Shown here piece after piece: positions 1 to 8,723 of a stretch of DNA of 64,000 nt. Source of the stretch: JBDFMH01 sp047238125 (GTDB taxonomy: Bacteria > Pseudomonadota > Alphaproteobacteria > Sphingomonadales > Sphingomonadaceae). The notes under the pieces are model-generated. The model had not been told where the DNA came from, made no database searches, and saw only the letters and a list, made by a program, of their open reading frames with translations. Location: contig NZ_JBDFMH010000001.1 in NCBI RefSeq assembly GCF_047238125.1, forward strand, positions 434,001-498,000, read 5' to 3'. Position 1 is the first letter of the stretch. The number at the start of each line of letters is the position of its first letter. A program made the position numbers and the translations under genes.

Positions 1-261
1 GCGCGCACTGACGATCGGGGCGGCAGCCTGCCGCGCCCCGGCCGGGGCGACGAGGAGGATGCAGCCGCCGAGCGCTGCGCAGTGGCCGCCGAGGGGCTGG
101 CACAGGGCGCGCGGGCGGACGTCACCTCGGTCGAGCCGGACGGGAGCGGCTGGCGCGTCGGCGGCGTGGTCGAACCGTCGCAGGATCGCGGCGCACGCGG
201 CTTCATCTGCGGCACGCGGCTCGGCGAGGTCCAATATGTGCGGCTGAGCGACGAAGGCTGA
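1..261 (+). CDS. C-terminal fragment of an unrecognised protein
   Basis: The frame is open from base 1 to a TGA at 259-261, giving about 86 residues; the start lies outside the window. The visible part is Asp/Arg/Gly-rich at first, then reads like a small compact domain with the motifs GWRVGGVVEP and GFICGTRLGEVQYVRL, containing two cysteines. I recognise no family. It ends 57 bases before the guaA start on the same strand, so the two might share a transcript. The composition and third-position GC fit a real gene, and no other frame here looks coding. Confidence 0.55.
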   Translation, partial: ARTDDRGGSLPRPGRGDEEDAAAERCAVAAEGLAQGARADVTSVEPDGSGWRVGGVVEPSQDRGARGFICGTRLGEVQYVRLSDEG

Positions 262-318
262 TCGATGATCGGCGGGCGCGGTGGACAGTCGCCGCCCGCC
301 CGCCTATCGGCTGCGCGC

Positions 319-1878
319 ATGACCCAGCCCAGCGATTGCATCCTGATCGTCGATTTCGGGAGCCAGGTGACCCAGCTGATCGCGCGCCGCGTACGCGAAG
401 CCGGCGTCTATAGCGAGATCGCCCCGTTCAACGCCGCCGATGCCGCCTTCGATCGGCTGCGGCCGAAAGGCATCATCCTCTCTGGCGGCCCGGCTTCGGT
501 GGTGGAGGAAGGCAGCCCGCGCGCGCCGCAGCGCTTCTTCGAGGCCGGTATCCCGATCCTCGGCATCTGCTATGGCCAGCAGACGATGTGCCAGCAGCTC
601 GGCGGCCAGGTCGTCGATGGGCATGGCGAAGGCGAGTTCGGCCGCGCCTTCGTCGAGGTGACCGGGCGTTCGGCCCTGTTCGACGGGCTCTGGCAGGAAG
701 GCGAGCGCCACCAGGTCTGGATGAGCCACGGCGACCGTGTCGATCGGCTGCCCGCCGGTTTCGCCCCCGTCGCCGTCTCCGATGGCGCGCCCTATGCCGT
801 CACCTCCGATGAGGCACGGCGCTTCTACGGCGTGCAGTTCCATCCCGAAGTCGTCCACACGCCTGATGGCGGCCGGCTGATCGCCAATTTCGCGCGCCAT
901 GTCTGCGGGCTGACCGGCGACTGGACGATGGCCGAATTCCGCGCCGCCAAGATCGCCGACATCCGCGCGCAGGTCGGCAAGGGCCGCGTGATCTGCGGTC
1001 TGTCCGGCGGCGTCGATTCGGCGGTGGCGGCGGTGCTGATCCACGAGGCGATCGGCGATCAGCTGACCTGCGTCTTCGTCGATCACGGCCTGATGCGCGC
1101 CGGCGAGGCCGATCAGGTGGTGGGCCTGTTCCGCGAGCATTACGGCATCCCGCTCGTCCATGTGAATGCGGAGACGCTGTTCCTGTCGGGGCTGAAGGGC
1201 GTCACCGATCCCGAGGCCAAGCGCAAGTTCATCGGCAAGACCTTCATCGAGGTGTTCGAGGCCGAGGCCCGCAAGATCGGCGGCGCGGAATTCCTCGCGC
1301 AGGGCACGCTCTATCCGGACGTGATCGAAAGCGTCAGCTTCACCGGTGGCCCGTCCGTCACGATCAAGAGCCACCATAATGTCGGCGGCCTACCCGAGCG
1401 GATGAACATGAAGCTCGTCGAGCCGCTGCGCGAGCTGTTCAAGGACGAGGTCCGCGCGCTCGGCCGCGAACTGGGCCTGCCGGACGTGTTCGTCGGCCGC
1501 CACCCGTTCCCCGGCCCCGGCCTCGCGATCCGCATCCCCGGCGAGGTGACCAAGGAACGTTGCGATATCCTGCGCAAGGCCGATGCCGTCTATCTCGACG
1601 AGATCCGCCGCGCCGGGCTCTACGATGCGATCTGGCAGGCGTTCGCGGTGCTGCTCCCGGTCCGCACCGTCGGCGTGATGGGCGATTTCCGCACCTATGA
1701 TTCGGTCTGCGCACTGCGCGCCGTCACTTCGACCGACGGCATGACCGCCGACGTGTTCCCGTTCGACGCCAGCTTTCTGTCCCGCGTCGCTACCCGCATC
1801 GTCAACGAGGTCCAGGGCATCAACCGCGTGACCTACGACTATACCTCGAAACCCCCCGGCACGATCGAGTGGGAATAG
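319..1878 (+). CDS. guaA: GMP synthase (glutamine-hydrolysing)
   Basis: Converts XMP to GMP with ATP and glutamine, the last step of de novo guanine nucleotide synthesis, in the cytoplasm. The N-terminal class-I glutamine amidotransferase domain has the nucleophile in GICYGQQ (Cys84) and the His/Glu pair in QFHPEV. It is followed by the ATP pyrophosphatase domain with the PP-loop GLSGGVDS and the C-terminal dimerisation domain ending in KPPGTIEWE, the hallmark GuaA tail. The 519-residue length is normal. An upstream in-frame ATG at 265 would add 18 Gly/Arg-rich residues with no family counterpart, so I chose 319, where MTQPSDCILIVDFGSQ matches family N-termini. Confidence 0.97.
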   Translation: MTQPSDCILIVDFGSQVTQLIARRVREAGVYSEIAPFNAADAAFDRLRPKGIILSGGPASVVEEGSPRAPQRFFEAGIPILGICYGQQTMCQQLGGQVVDGHGEGEFGRAFVEVTGRSALFDGLWQEGERHQVWMSHGDRVDRLPAGFAPVAVSDGAPYAVTSDEARRFYGVQFHPEVVHTPDGGRLIANFARHVCGLTGDWTMAEFRAAKIADIRAQVGKGRVICGLSGGVDSAVAAVLIHEAIGDQLTCVFVDHGLMRAGEADQVVGLFREHYGIPLVHVNAETLFLSGLKGVTDPEAKRKFIGKTFIEVFEAEARKIGGAEFLAQGTLYPDVIESVSFTGGPSVTIKSHHNVGGLPERMNMKLVEPLRELFKDEVRALGRELGLPDVFVGRHPFPGPGLAIRIPGEVTKERCDILRKADAVYLDEIRRAGLYDAIWQAFAVLLPVRTVGVMGDFRTYDSVCALRAVTSTDGMTADVFPFDASFLSRVATRIVNEVQGINRVTYDYTSKPPGTIEWE

Positions 1879-1933
1879 GCTCCGGAATGGGTTGGCAGGT
1901 CGAGGGAAGCGTGAGCTACGGGTGTCATACGCT

Positions 1934-1957
1934 GTCCGCTTTCGCCCAATTGCGGAC
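1934..1957. repeat. Short palindromic repeat, copy A
   Basis: Six-base arms gtccgc and gcggac enclose a 12-base pyrimidine-rich loop. The same unit recurs at 2459-2488 in the same orientation, sharing the tgtccgctttc core. It sits just beyond the stop codon of the minus-strand orphan gene. I recall similar elements scattered between sphingomonad genes, but family membership is inference. Confidence 0.6.
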
Positions 1958-1958
1958 C

Positions 1959-2438
1959 TTAGGGTTCAGCAAGGTAAGCGCGTTCGCCCTCCCGCTGCAA
2001 ACTGTCCAGCGACTGGTCAGATCCGGGTTTGATGAGCGGCTCGGTGGGTTGGGTGTTGCCGACGCACCTTGGAATGCCATCAGCCTTTACAAATCTGAGA
2101 AGATTGTATCCGCCGAGTGAATGACGCCGGAGCCAAAAGCGCTTCGATCGAAGGCCATTTTGCAATTTGGTATGCTGCAAAGAAAGGGCCGTAACACGAC
2201 CAGTAGTCGCAGGCCCGATTACGACCCGCGTCACATCAAGCTCAATAAACCACGGCCAAATCATGACGATGCTGCCATCATCGGTCTCGGGGAAGACGCT
2301 AGGTGTCTGTCGAAGAAGCCGAGCTTCGACAACGGCATCGTAGCAGTCAGGAGGCTTCAAAGCGCTCTCAGCGGCTACCGTCGATGAGAACATGGCAAGT
2401 TTCACCACGCAAAGCCGGATCGCATGTTGAACCCTCAT
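1959..2438 (-). CDS. Small putative exported protein, unknown function
   Basis: 159 residues. The N-terminus has basic residues and a hydrophobic stretch ending in SSTVAA, compatible with a weak signal peptide. The body contains PPDCYDAVVEARLLRQTP, a WPWF motif, then WLRRHSLGGYNLLRF and a C-terminal LQREGERAYL. This resembles hypothetical exported proteins I recall from sphingomonads; I know no function. The region is visibly poorer in GC than the rest of the window and its codon use is atypical. The gene lies between two related palindromes in an otherwise gene-free gap. A plus-strand frame (2121-2387) overlaps it but looks less protein-like. It may be a recent arrival or a decaying copy. 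Confidence 0.5.
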   Translation of the reverse strand: MRVQHAIRLCVVKLAMFSSTVAAESALKPPDCYDAVVEARLLRQTPSVFPETDDGSIVMIWPWFIELDVTRVVIGPATTGRVTALSLQHTKLQNGLRSKRFWLRRHSLGGYNLLRFVKADGIPRCVGNTQPTEPLIKPGSDQSLDSLQREGERAYLAEP

Positions 2439-2458
2439 GCGGCCAGCTTACCGCCTTC

Positions 2459-2488
2459 AATGTCCGCTTTCCACCAAACTCGGACATT
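2459..2488. repeat. Short palindromic repeat, copy B
   Basis: Perfect 8-base arms aatgtccg and cggacatt surround a 14-base loop. It is a direct-orientation relative of the element at 1934-1957 and lies immediately upstream of the minus-strand orphan gene. The stem could form in RNA or DNA. No T-run follows on either strand, so it does not look like an ordinary intrinsic terminator. Confidence 0.7.
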
Positions 2489-2548
2489 CAGCCGCCAGTC
2501 GTGCGATGACATGCCGACGCCTCCTGATGGGAGCGCTGCGTTACGAAA

Positions 2549-3532
2549 TCATCTCCCCAGCAGCGCCAGCAGCGCGAAGCTCGCCAGCCAGTGGGTGCCG
2601 GCATAATGTTCGTCGATGTGCGACAGGCTCGCTGCGAGATGGGCATCCGCGATCCGGGTGATCCGATCGCTGCGGTCATCGCCCGCGGGCAGCGCGGCGG
2701 CGATCGCGCGCCAGCACCAGGCTCGGCTCAGGTTCAGGCCGTCGAGATGGGCGATGCGGTAATCACTGCGGTCGCTCACGATCAGCGGGGCCATCAGGAC
2801 GGCCGGCTCGCCGCGGTCGAACGCAGGCAGGTAGCGCGCGAACCAGTCGACGAACCCTTCCGGATCGACCCGCGCCATCAGCACCGCCTCGCACAAGGCG
2901 GCCGACAGAAAATCCTCGCCGCTCGGCTCCCATAGCTGCAACACCTGATCGCCGCCGAACCGGTCGCGCGCCCAGTCCGCGATCAGCGCCGCCAAGCTAT
3001 CATCGTGCCGCGTTGCCCAGTCGTGCGCCAGCACCAGCGCGAAAGCGGTGTTGGCATGGATTCCGGCGCGGACCGGATATGTCAGCCGCGGCAGATAATC
3101 TGCAAGGCGTGCAGCGAAGGCGCGCGCCAGCGGCTCCAGCATCTTAGCGTGCGGGGCGGGCAGGGCGGCGTGCAGCGCCAGCAGCCAGCCCCAGCCATAG
3201 GGCCGCTCGAAGGTGGCGGCGGTCGGCCGATCGAGAAAGGCGCGCTCGCCTTCCACCTTGTCGGCCGTGAACTGCGCGTCGAACAATGCCGCGATCGATG
3301 CGGTCTCTTCCAAATCGGGGAAGCGCGCGGCGATCACCGCCAGCAGCCAGTGGCTGTGCACGCAGCTGTGCCAGTCGAAGCTGCCATGGAAGATCGGGTG
3401 CAGCGCGGCCGGCGTGCGGCAATCGGCGTCGCCGGTCAGCACCTGATCCAGCTTGTAGGGATAGGGGAGGGTGACATGGCCGAGCGCGATCCGAGCTAGC
3501 CGGCCGGCGATTTCGCGCGTGAGCCCGGTCAT
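2549..3532 (-). CDS. DUF2891 family protein
   Basis: 327 residues. The signature N-terminal half (HPIFHGSFDWHSCVHSHWLL) is that of DUF2891, a helical, probably alpha-toroid protein family of unknown activity. Other conserved-looking blocks are RPYGWGWLL, the RAGIHANTAFAL segment and a C-terminal SHIDEHYAGTHWLASFALLAL. There is no signal peptide or membrane helix, so it is probably cytoplasmic. Its ATG overlaps the TGA of the upstream hydantoinase gene by four bases, implying translational coupling in a three-gene minus-strand operon. Conserved His/Asp/Trp residues suggest an enzyme, possibly acting on sugars or small amides, but this is speculation. Confidence 0.88.
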   Translation of the reverse strand: MTGLTREIAGRLARIALGHVTLPYPYKLDQVLTGDADCRTPAALHPIFHGSFDWHSCVHSHWLLAVIAARFPDLEETASIAALFDAQFTADKVEGERAFLDRPTAATFERPYGWGWLLALHAALPAPHAKMLEPLARAFAARLADYLPRLTYPVRAGIHANTAFALVLAHDWATRHDDSLAALIADWARDRFGGDQVLQLWEPSGEDFLSAALCEAVLMARVDPEGFVDWFARYLPAFDRGEPAVLMAPLIVSDRSDYRIAHLDGLNLSRAWCWRAIAAALPAGDDRSDRITRIADAHLAASLSHIDEHYAGTHWLASFALLALLGR

Positions 3533-6500
3533 GCTTCCCCCTTCCCATAACCGCCGCCGCCGGGCGTTGCGATTTCGAACAAGTCGCCCGCCTCCATCGC
3601 TACCGTGGCGGCGGCAGGCAGATCCTCGATGCGGCCGTCGCGGCGTTCCACTCTGTTGCGCCCCGGCGCGCCGTTGCCCCCGCCGGCCAGCCCGAACGGG
3701 GGCACGGCGCGGCGGTTCGAGAGGATCGCTGCCGTCATCGCCGCGCGAAAGCGGATCCGCCGGATCGCGCCGTCCCCGCCCGGCTGCGCGCCGCGCCCGC
3801 CCGATCCCGGCCGGATCGCGAAGCTTTCCACCAGCACCGGGAAGCGCGTCTCCAGGATTTCGGGATCGGTCAGCCGGCTGTTGGTCATGTGCGTCTGCAC
3901 CGCGGCGGTGCCGGGATGATCGCGGCCGGCGCCCGATCCGCCGCAGATCGTCTCATAATATTGGCGGGTCTCGTCGCCGAAGGTGAAGTTGTTCATCGTC
4001 CCCTGCGCGGCCGCCATCGCGCCGAACGCGCCGAACAGCGCGTCGGTCACCACCTGGCTGGTCTCGACATTGCCGGCGACGACCGCCGCCGGATAGCGCG
4101 GGTTCAGCATCGATCCCTCGGGCACCACGATCTCGAACGGCTCCAGGCAACCGTCGTTCATCGGGATCGGTTCGTCCACCAGAGTGCGGACCACATACAG
4201 CAAAGCCGCACGCACGATCGATCGCGGCGCATTGAAATTGTCGTCGCGCTGCGCGCTGGTGCCCGTGAAATCCACCCGCGCCGTCCGCGCCGCGCGATCG
4301 ACGTCGATCGTCACGGCAACCTCGGCGCCATTGTCCATCGCATAGGCGAAGCGCCCACCGTCGATCCGCGCCAGCAGTGCGCGCACCGTCTCCGCCGCGT
4401 TCGCCTGGACATGGCCCATGTAGGCGCAGACCGTCTCCAGCCCATGCTCCGCGCACGTCCGCCGCAATTCCTCCGCCCCGCGCGCGCAGGCCGCGATTTG
4501 GGCGCGGATGTCGCCAATATTCTGGTCCGGCCCGCGCGCCGGCCAGCGCCCACCGGCCAGCAGCGCGCGCAACTCGGCCTCCAGGAAACGACCTTCGTCG
4601 ACGAGTAGAACATCGTCTAGCAGCACGCCTTCCTCGGCGATGCTGCGGCTGTCCGACGGCATCGAACCGGGCGTGGTTCCGCCGATATCGGCCTGGTGCC
4701 CGCGCGCCGCGACGTAGAAGCGGGGCGCAGCATCCGTCGGGTCGGCGAAGACCGGCATGATCACCGTCACGTCGGGCAGGTGGGTGCCGCCATGATAGGG
4801 GTCGTTCAGCGCATAGACGTCGCCCCGCCGCATGCCGCGCCCGTCCGCCCCGCCGAGCCGGTTTGCCATGACGGCGCGGATGCTTTCGCCCATCGATCCC
4901 AGATGCACCGGCATGTGCGGCGCATTGGCGACGAGATTGCCGGCCGCATCGAATAACGCACAGGAAAAGTCGAGCCGTTCCTTGATGTTCACCGAATAGG
5001 CGGTTTGCTGCAGCGCGACCCCCATCTGCTCGGCGATCGCCATGAACAGGTTGTTGAACAACTCCAGCAGCACCGGATCGACGTCGGTGCCCGCGGCCCT
5101 GCGGGCTTCGCGCGGCGCCATGCGTTCGATGATCAGGTTGGCCGTTGTGTCCACGGTCGCGCGCCAGCCGGGGGCGATGAAGGTGGTGCCCGATCCGTCC
5201 ACGATCAGCGCGGGTCCGTCGATCGCCTGGCCCGCAGGTAGCGCATCGCGATCGAACAGCGGCATCGCGCCGCCGGCGTTGGGCACTGCGGGGGTGTTGG
5301 CGGCCGGGGCGAAGCGCGCGCCCGCAGCCAGCGTCGGGCCGATCGCCTCCGCCTCGGCCGCATCGGCGATGATCGAAGTGCCCTCCGCTGCGAAACCGAA
5401 GCGGGCGCGGTGCAGATCGGTGAACCGCGCGGCCAATGTGCCGCAGGGCTCGGCGGCCAGCGTCAGCGTGCTGTCCGCACCGGCATAGCGCAGCCGCAGC
5501 CGGCGTTCGGTGGCATCGACACTGCTGCCCTGATCGGCAAGCGCTCGCGCCGCCTCCTGCGCCAGCCGGCCGAGTGCCGCGTCGATCGCGGGATCGTCGG
5601 CGGGCAGCGCCACCGTCGCCTCGCGCACGACGCGTTGCCGCGCCAGCCCCATCCCGAATGCCGAAAGCACGCCGGCCAGCGGATGGATCATGATCCGGTC
5701 CATCGCCAGCGCATCGGCCACGGCACAGGCATGCTGCCCGCCCGCGCCGCCGAAGCTGACCAGCGTGTACCGCGTCACGTCGTGCCCGCGCGCCACCGAA
5801 ATCGTCTTGATGGCATTGGCCATTGCCGCGACCGCGATCGTCAGGAATCCGTCCGCCAGTTCCTCGGCCGTGCGCCGCAACCCGGTCGCGGCTTCCACCT
5901 CGTCCGCCAGCGCCGCGAAACGCTGTTCCACGATGTCGCGATCGATCGGCAGATCGCCGTTCGGGCCAAACAGCGCGGGGAACCGATCGCCCCGGATCCG
6001 CCCCAGCAGCAGGTTGCAGTCGGTGATCGTCAGCGGACCGCCGCGGCGGTAGCAGGCCGGCCCCGGGTCTGCGCCCGCCGATTCCGGGCCCACGCGCAGC
6101 CGCGCGCCATCGAACCGGCAGATCGATCCACCGCCCGCCGCCACGGTATGGATCTGCAGCATCGGCGCGCGCACGCGCAGGCCTGCGACGATCGCCTCGC
6201 CGGTCCGCTCGAAGCTGCCGGCATGGTGCGACACGTCGGTCGATGTGCCGCCCATGTCGAACCCGATTAGACGGTCCAGCCCGGCGGCATTGGCGGTCGC
6301 CGCCATGCCCACGATGCCGCCGGCCGGGCCTGACAGGATCGCATCCTTGCCGCGGAACGCGCCGGCATCGGCCAGCCCGCCGTTCGATTGCATGAACAGC
6401 AGCCGGGTCTGCGTGCCCAGCCCGCGCGTCACCTGATCGACATAGCGGCGCAGCACCGGCGAAAGATACGCGTCGACCACAGTCGTCTCGCCGCGCCCGA

Positions 6501-7098
6501 TCAGCTTCACCAGCGCCGCCGCCTCGTGGCTCACCGAGATCTGCGGAAAGCCGATCTCGCACGCGATCTCGGCCAGCCGCCGTTCGTGGGCCTGATGGCG
6601 ATAGCCGTGCATCAGCACGATCGCGACGGCGCGCAGACCGCTGTCGAACGCGCCGGCCAACGCCGCCCGCGCCGCCTGCTCGTCGAGCGGCACCAGCGTC
6701 TCGCCCTCGGCCGTCACGCGCTCGTCGATTTCGATGACGGCGGCATAGGCCTGTTCGGGCAGCACGATGTGGCGTGCGAACAGGTCGGGCCGCGCCTGGT
6801 AGCCGATCCGCAGCGCATCGCCGAACCCGCGCGTGATCGCCAGCAAGGTCGGCTCGCCGCGATGTTCGAGCAGCGCGTTGGTGGCGACGGTCGTGCCCAT
6901 CTTGACCGTATCGACATTGTCCAGCGTATCACCGTCCGCGACCAGCAGCCGTTCGATGCCGGCCACCGCGGCATCGGCATAGCGATCGGGGTCGTGGCTC
7001 AGCAGCTTGGCGGTGCGGATCGCGCCGCCGGGCGTCAGCGCGACGATATCGGTGAAGGTGCCGCCGCGATCGATCCAGAACTGCCAGCCGTTGCTCAT
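3529..7098 (-). CDS. Fused HyuA/HyuB-type 5-oxoprolinase (hydantoinase) family enzyme
   Basis: 1189 residues. Such enzymes open cyclic amides such as 5-oxoproline or hydantoins with ATP in the cytoplasm. The N-terminal HyuA half begins WIDRGGTFTDIVA and carries the ASKHA phosphate motif GFDMGGTSTDV. The HyuB half begins near residue 670 with DPVLLELFNNLFMAIAEQMG and has the ALNDPYHGGTH and GNVETSQV blocks. A fused single chain of about 1200 residues is the usual layout of bacterial 5-oxoprolinase homologues. The open frame extends upstream, but ATG 7098 is clearly right: it gives MSNGWQFWIDRGGT and overlaps the upstream gene's stop as ATGA. The exact substrate cannot be read from sequence. 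Confidence 0.93.
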   Translation of the reverse strand: MSNGWQFWIDRGGTFTDIVALTPGGAIRTAKLLSHDPDRYADAAVAGIERLLVADGDTLDNVDTVKMGTTVATNALLEHRGEPTLLAITRGFGDALRIGYQARPDLFARHIVLPEQAYAAVIEIDERVTAEGETLVPLDEQAARAALAGAFDSGLRAVAIVLMHGYRHQAHERRLAEIACEIGFPQISVSHEAAALVKLIGRGETTVVDAYLSPVLRRYVDQVTRGLGTQTRLLFMQSNGGLADAGAFRGKDAILSGPAGGIVGMAATANAAGLDRLIGFDMGGTSTDVSHHAGSFERTGEAIVAGLRVRAPMLQIHTVAAGGGSICRFDGARLRVGPESAGADPGPACYRRGGPLTITDCNLLLGRIRGDRFPALFGPNGDLPIDRDIVEQRFAALADEVEAATGLRRTAEELADGFLTIAVAAMANAIKTISVARGHDVTRYTLVSFGGAGGQHACAVADALAMDRIMIHPLAGVLSAFGMGLARQRVVREATVALPADDPAIDAALGRLAQEAARALADQGSSVDATERRLRLRYAGADSTLTLAAEPCGTLAARFTDLHRARFGFAAEGTSIIADAAEAEAIGPTLAAGARFAPAANTPAVPNAGGAMPLFDRDALPAGQAIDGPALIVDGSGTTFIAPGWRATVDTTANLIIERMAPREARRAAGTDVDPVLLELFNNLFMAIAEQMGVALQQTAYSVNIKERLDFSCALFDAAGNLVANAPHMPVHLGSMGESIRAVMANRLGGADGRGMRRGDVYALNDPYHGGTHLPDVTVIMPVFADPTDAAPRFYVAARGHQADIGGTTPGSMPSDSRSIAEEGVLLDDVLLVDEGRFLEAELRALLAGGRWPARGPDQNIGDIRAQIAACARGAEELRRTCAEHGLETVCAYMGHVQANAAETVRALLARIDGGRFAYAMDNGAEVAVTIDVDRAARTARVDFTGTSAQRDDNFNAPRSIVRAALLYVVRTLVDEPIPMNDGCLEPFEIVVPEGSMLNPRYPAAVVAGNVETSQVVTDALFGAFGAMAAAQGTMNNFTFGDETRQYYETICGGSGAGRDHPGTAAVQTHMTNSRLTDPEILETRFPVLVESFAIRPGSGGRGAQPGGDGAIRRIRFRAAMTAAILSNRRAVPPFGLAGGGNGAPGRNRVERRDGRIEDLPAAATVAMEAGDLFEIATPGGGGYGKGEA

Positions 7099-8603
7099 CC
7101 GAACAAAGTCGGTGCCGGATCGCGGGTCGGCTCCGGCGCGGCATCGGGTGCTTCCGGCCCGGTCGCCCAGCCCAGCCGGGGCAGGCCGATCGATCGCCGG
7201 CCCTTCAGGTCGGTGCGCGGCACGAAGATGCCCTGCGCCTCCATATAGCCCAGCAGCCGGCGTGCCCGGCCGATTGAATGGGTGCCATAGACGCGGGCGA
7301 CATCGGCATCGCTCGGGCAAGGCGCTTGGTCCCGTGCGGCGCGGGCGATCAGCAGGAACACGCCCAACATGTCGTCCGGCAGCTCTGATCCGATCGCCAG
7401 CGCAGTCGCCCAGTCGTCCTCGCCGCCATCGGCCGCGAACAGCCCGGCGCGTGCCATTGCCAGCCGGCGAGTGAAGCCGGGCAGGTCCAGCGGGGCGGGG
7501 GACAGCCCCTTCATCCGGCAACGCACGCCGAAATCCTGAAACAGCACCGCCGCGGTGCGATGGCTCGATTCGGCATCGGCCACCATGTCCGCCAGCACCG
7601 CCTGCACGATCGGCTCGGCATCGACCGGTTCGGGCGCGGATGCGGGCGCGGCGGCCATCGGCGTCAGATCGGGCCGTGCGATCCGGCGCATCAGTTCGTC
7701 CGCGCTCGGCGGGGCGGGGCGGGGCGGTGGCGGCGGGGGCGCAGGCTCGCTCGCGCCGTCGAACAGCAGCGCCTGCGCGGCTTCCCCGTCCACGCGCGGC
7801 AGCGGCGCCAGCTTGGGCGTGCCGCCCGTGCCAGATGTCTCGACCGCGCCGATCCGAATCGCGCGCGGCCGGCGGCAGAGCGCGGGGCCTAGCGCCAGGA
7901 AATGCCCGCGCTCAAGATCGCGGATCTGCTCGGCCTGGCGGCGCTCCATGCCCAGCAGATCGGCCGCGCGCGCCATGTCGATATCCAGGAAGGTGCGACC
8001 CATCAGGAAGTTCGAGGCCTCGGCCGCCACATTCTTGGCGAGCTTGGCCAGCCGCTGGGTCGCGATCACGCCCGCCAGCCCGCGCTTGCGGCCGCGGCAC
8101 ATCAGGTTGGTCATCGCACCGAGCGATCCCTTGCGTGCGTCCTCGCTCACCTCGCCGGCCACGGCGGGGGCGAACAGCTGCGCCTCGTCCACCACCACCA
8201 GCACCGGGAACCAGTGATCGCGCGGCGCATCGAACAGCGCGCCCAGAAAGGCGGCGGCGCATTTCATCTGCCCATCGATATCCAGCCCTTCCAGGCTCAG
8301 CACCACCGATACGCGGTGCGCGCGGATCCGCGCCGCCAGCCGCGCCACTTCGGCCTCGCTATGGTCCGCCGCCTGGATCGAAACATGGCCGAAGCGATCG
8401 GCCAGCGTCACGAAATCGCCTTCGGGATCGATGATCACCTGCTGCACCCATTCGGCGCTGCCCTCGATCAGCCGGCGCAACAGGTGTGACTTGCCCGAGC
8501 CCGAATTGCCCTGCACCAGCAGCCGGGTCGCCAGCAGCTCTTCCAGGTCCAGCATCGCGGGCGCGCCGGACCCATCCGTCCCCATGTCGATTCCGATGGT
8601 CAC
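7095..8603 (-). CDS. HerA-like/DUF87-type ATPase
   Basis: 502 residues from a GTG start. Walker A is GNSGSGKSHLLRR, an IIDPEGDF segment follows, and Walker B is VLVVVDEAQLF. A downstream CRGRKRGLAGVIATQRLAKL block is typical of HerA/DUF87 ATPases that pump or remodel DNA or other polymers. After an Ala/Pro-rich linker, the C-terminal third contains a probable winged-helix segment (SDADVARVYGTHSIGRARRLLGYMEAQGIF). The frame is open to 8750, but that would overlap the divergent gene at 8724; GTG 8603 has a perfect AGGAGG five bases upstream. The partner and substrate are unknown, and coupling to an oxoprolinase is unusual. Confidence 0.88.
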   Translation of the reverse strand: MTIGIDMGTDGSGAPAMLDLEELLATRLLVQGNSGSGKSHLLRRLIEGSAEWVQQVIIDPEGDFVTLADRFGHVSIQAADHSEAEVARLAARIRAHRVSVVLSLEGLDIDGQMKCAAAFLGALFDAPRDHWFPVLVVVDEAQLFAPAVAGEVSEDARKGSLGAMTNLMCRGRKRGLAGVIATQRLAKLAKNVAAEASNFLMGRTFLDIDMARAADLLGMERRQAEQIRDLERGHFLALGPALCRRPRAIRIGAVETSGTGGTPKLAPLPRVDGEAAQALLFDGASEPAPPPPPPRPAPPSADELMRRIARPDLTPMAAAPASAPEPVDAEPIVQAVLADMVADAESSHRTAAVLFQDFGVRCRMKGLSPAPLDLPGFTRRLAMARAGLFAADGGEDDWATALAIGSELPDDMLGVFLLIARAARDQAPCPSDADVARVYGTHSIGRARRLLGYMEAQGIFVPRTDLKGRRSIGLPRLGWATGPEAPDAAPEPTRDPAPTLFG

Positions 8604-8608
8604 GCCTG

Positions 8609-8614
8609 CCTCCT
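8609..8614 (-). promoter_or_regulatory. Ribosome binding site for the HerA-like ATPase
   Basis: AGGAGG on the minus strand, five bases upstream of the GTG at 8603. It fixes the start well inside the longer open frame and removes the apparent overlap with the divergent amidotransferase gene. Confidence 0.8.
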
Positions 8615-8723
8615 GCCTGATCGATGCGGGCAGGGGCAAGCCGCCAGCGGCAGGCCGCGCTATCCTATCCACAAGAATGTCTGGGGGTGCGGCGCGCCGG
8701 CCGCGCATCCTAGACAGGCGGCC

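Noticed and set aside
304..1377. 357-codon minus-strand frame opposite guaA
   Set aside because: It is antisense to a fully conserved GMP synthase and has no recognisable domain.
3953..6562. 869-codon open frame overlapping the hydantoinase gene
   Set aside because: Same strand, different frame, Arg/Gly-rich and without motifs; the hydantoinase frame has all family blocks.
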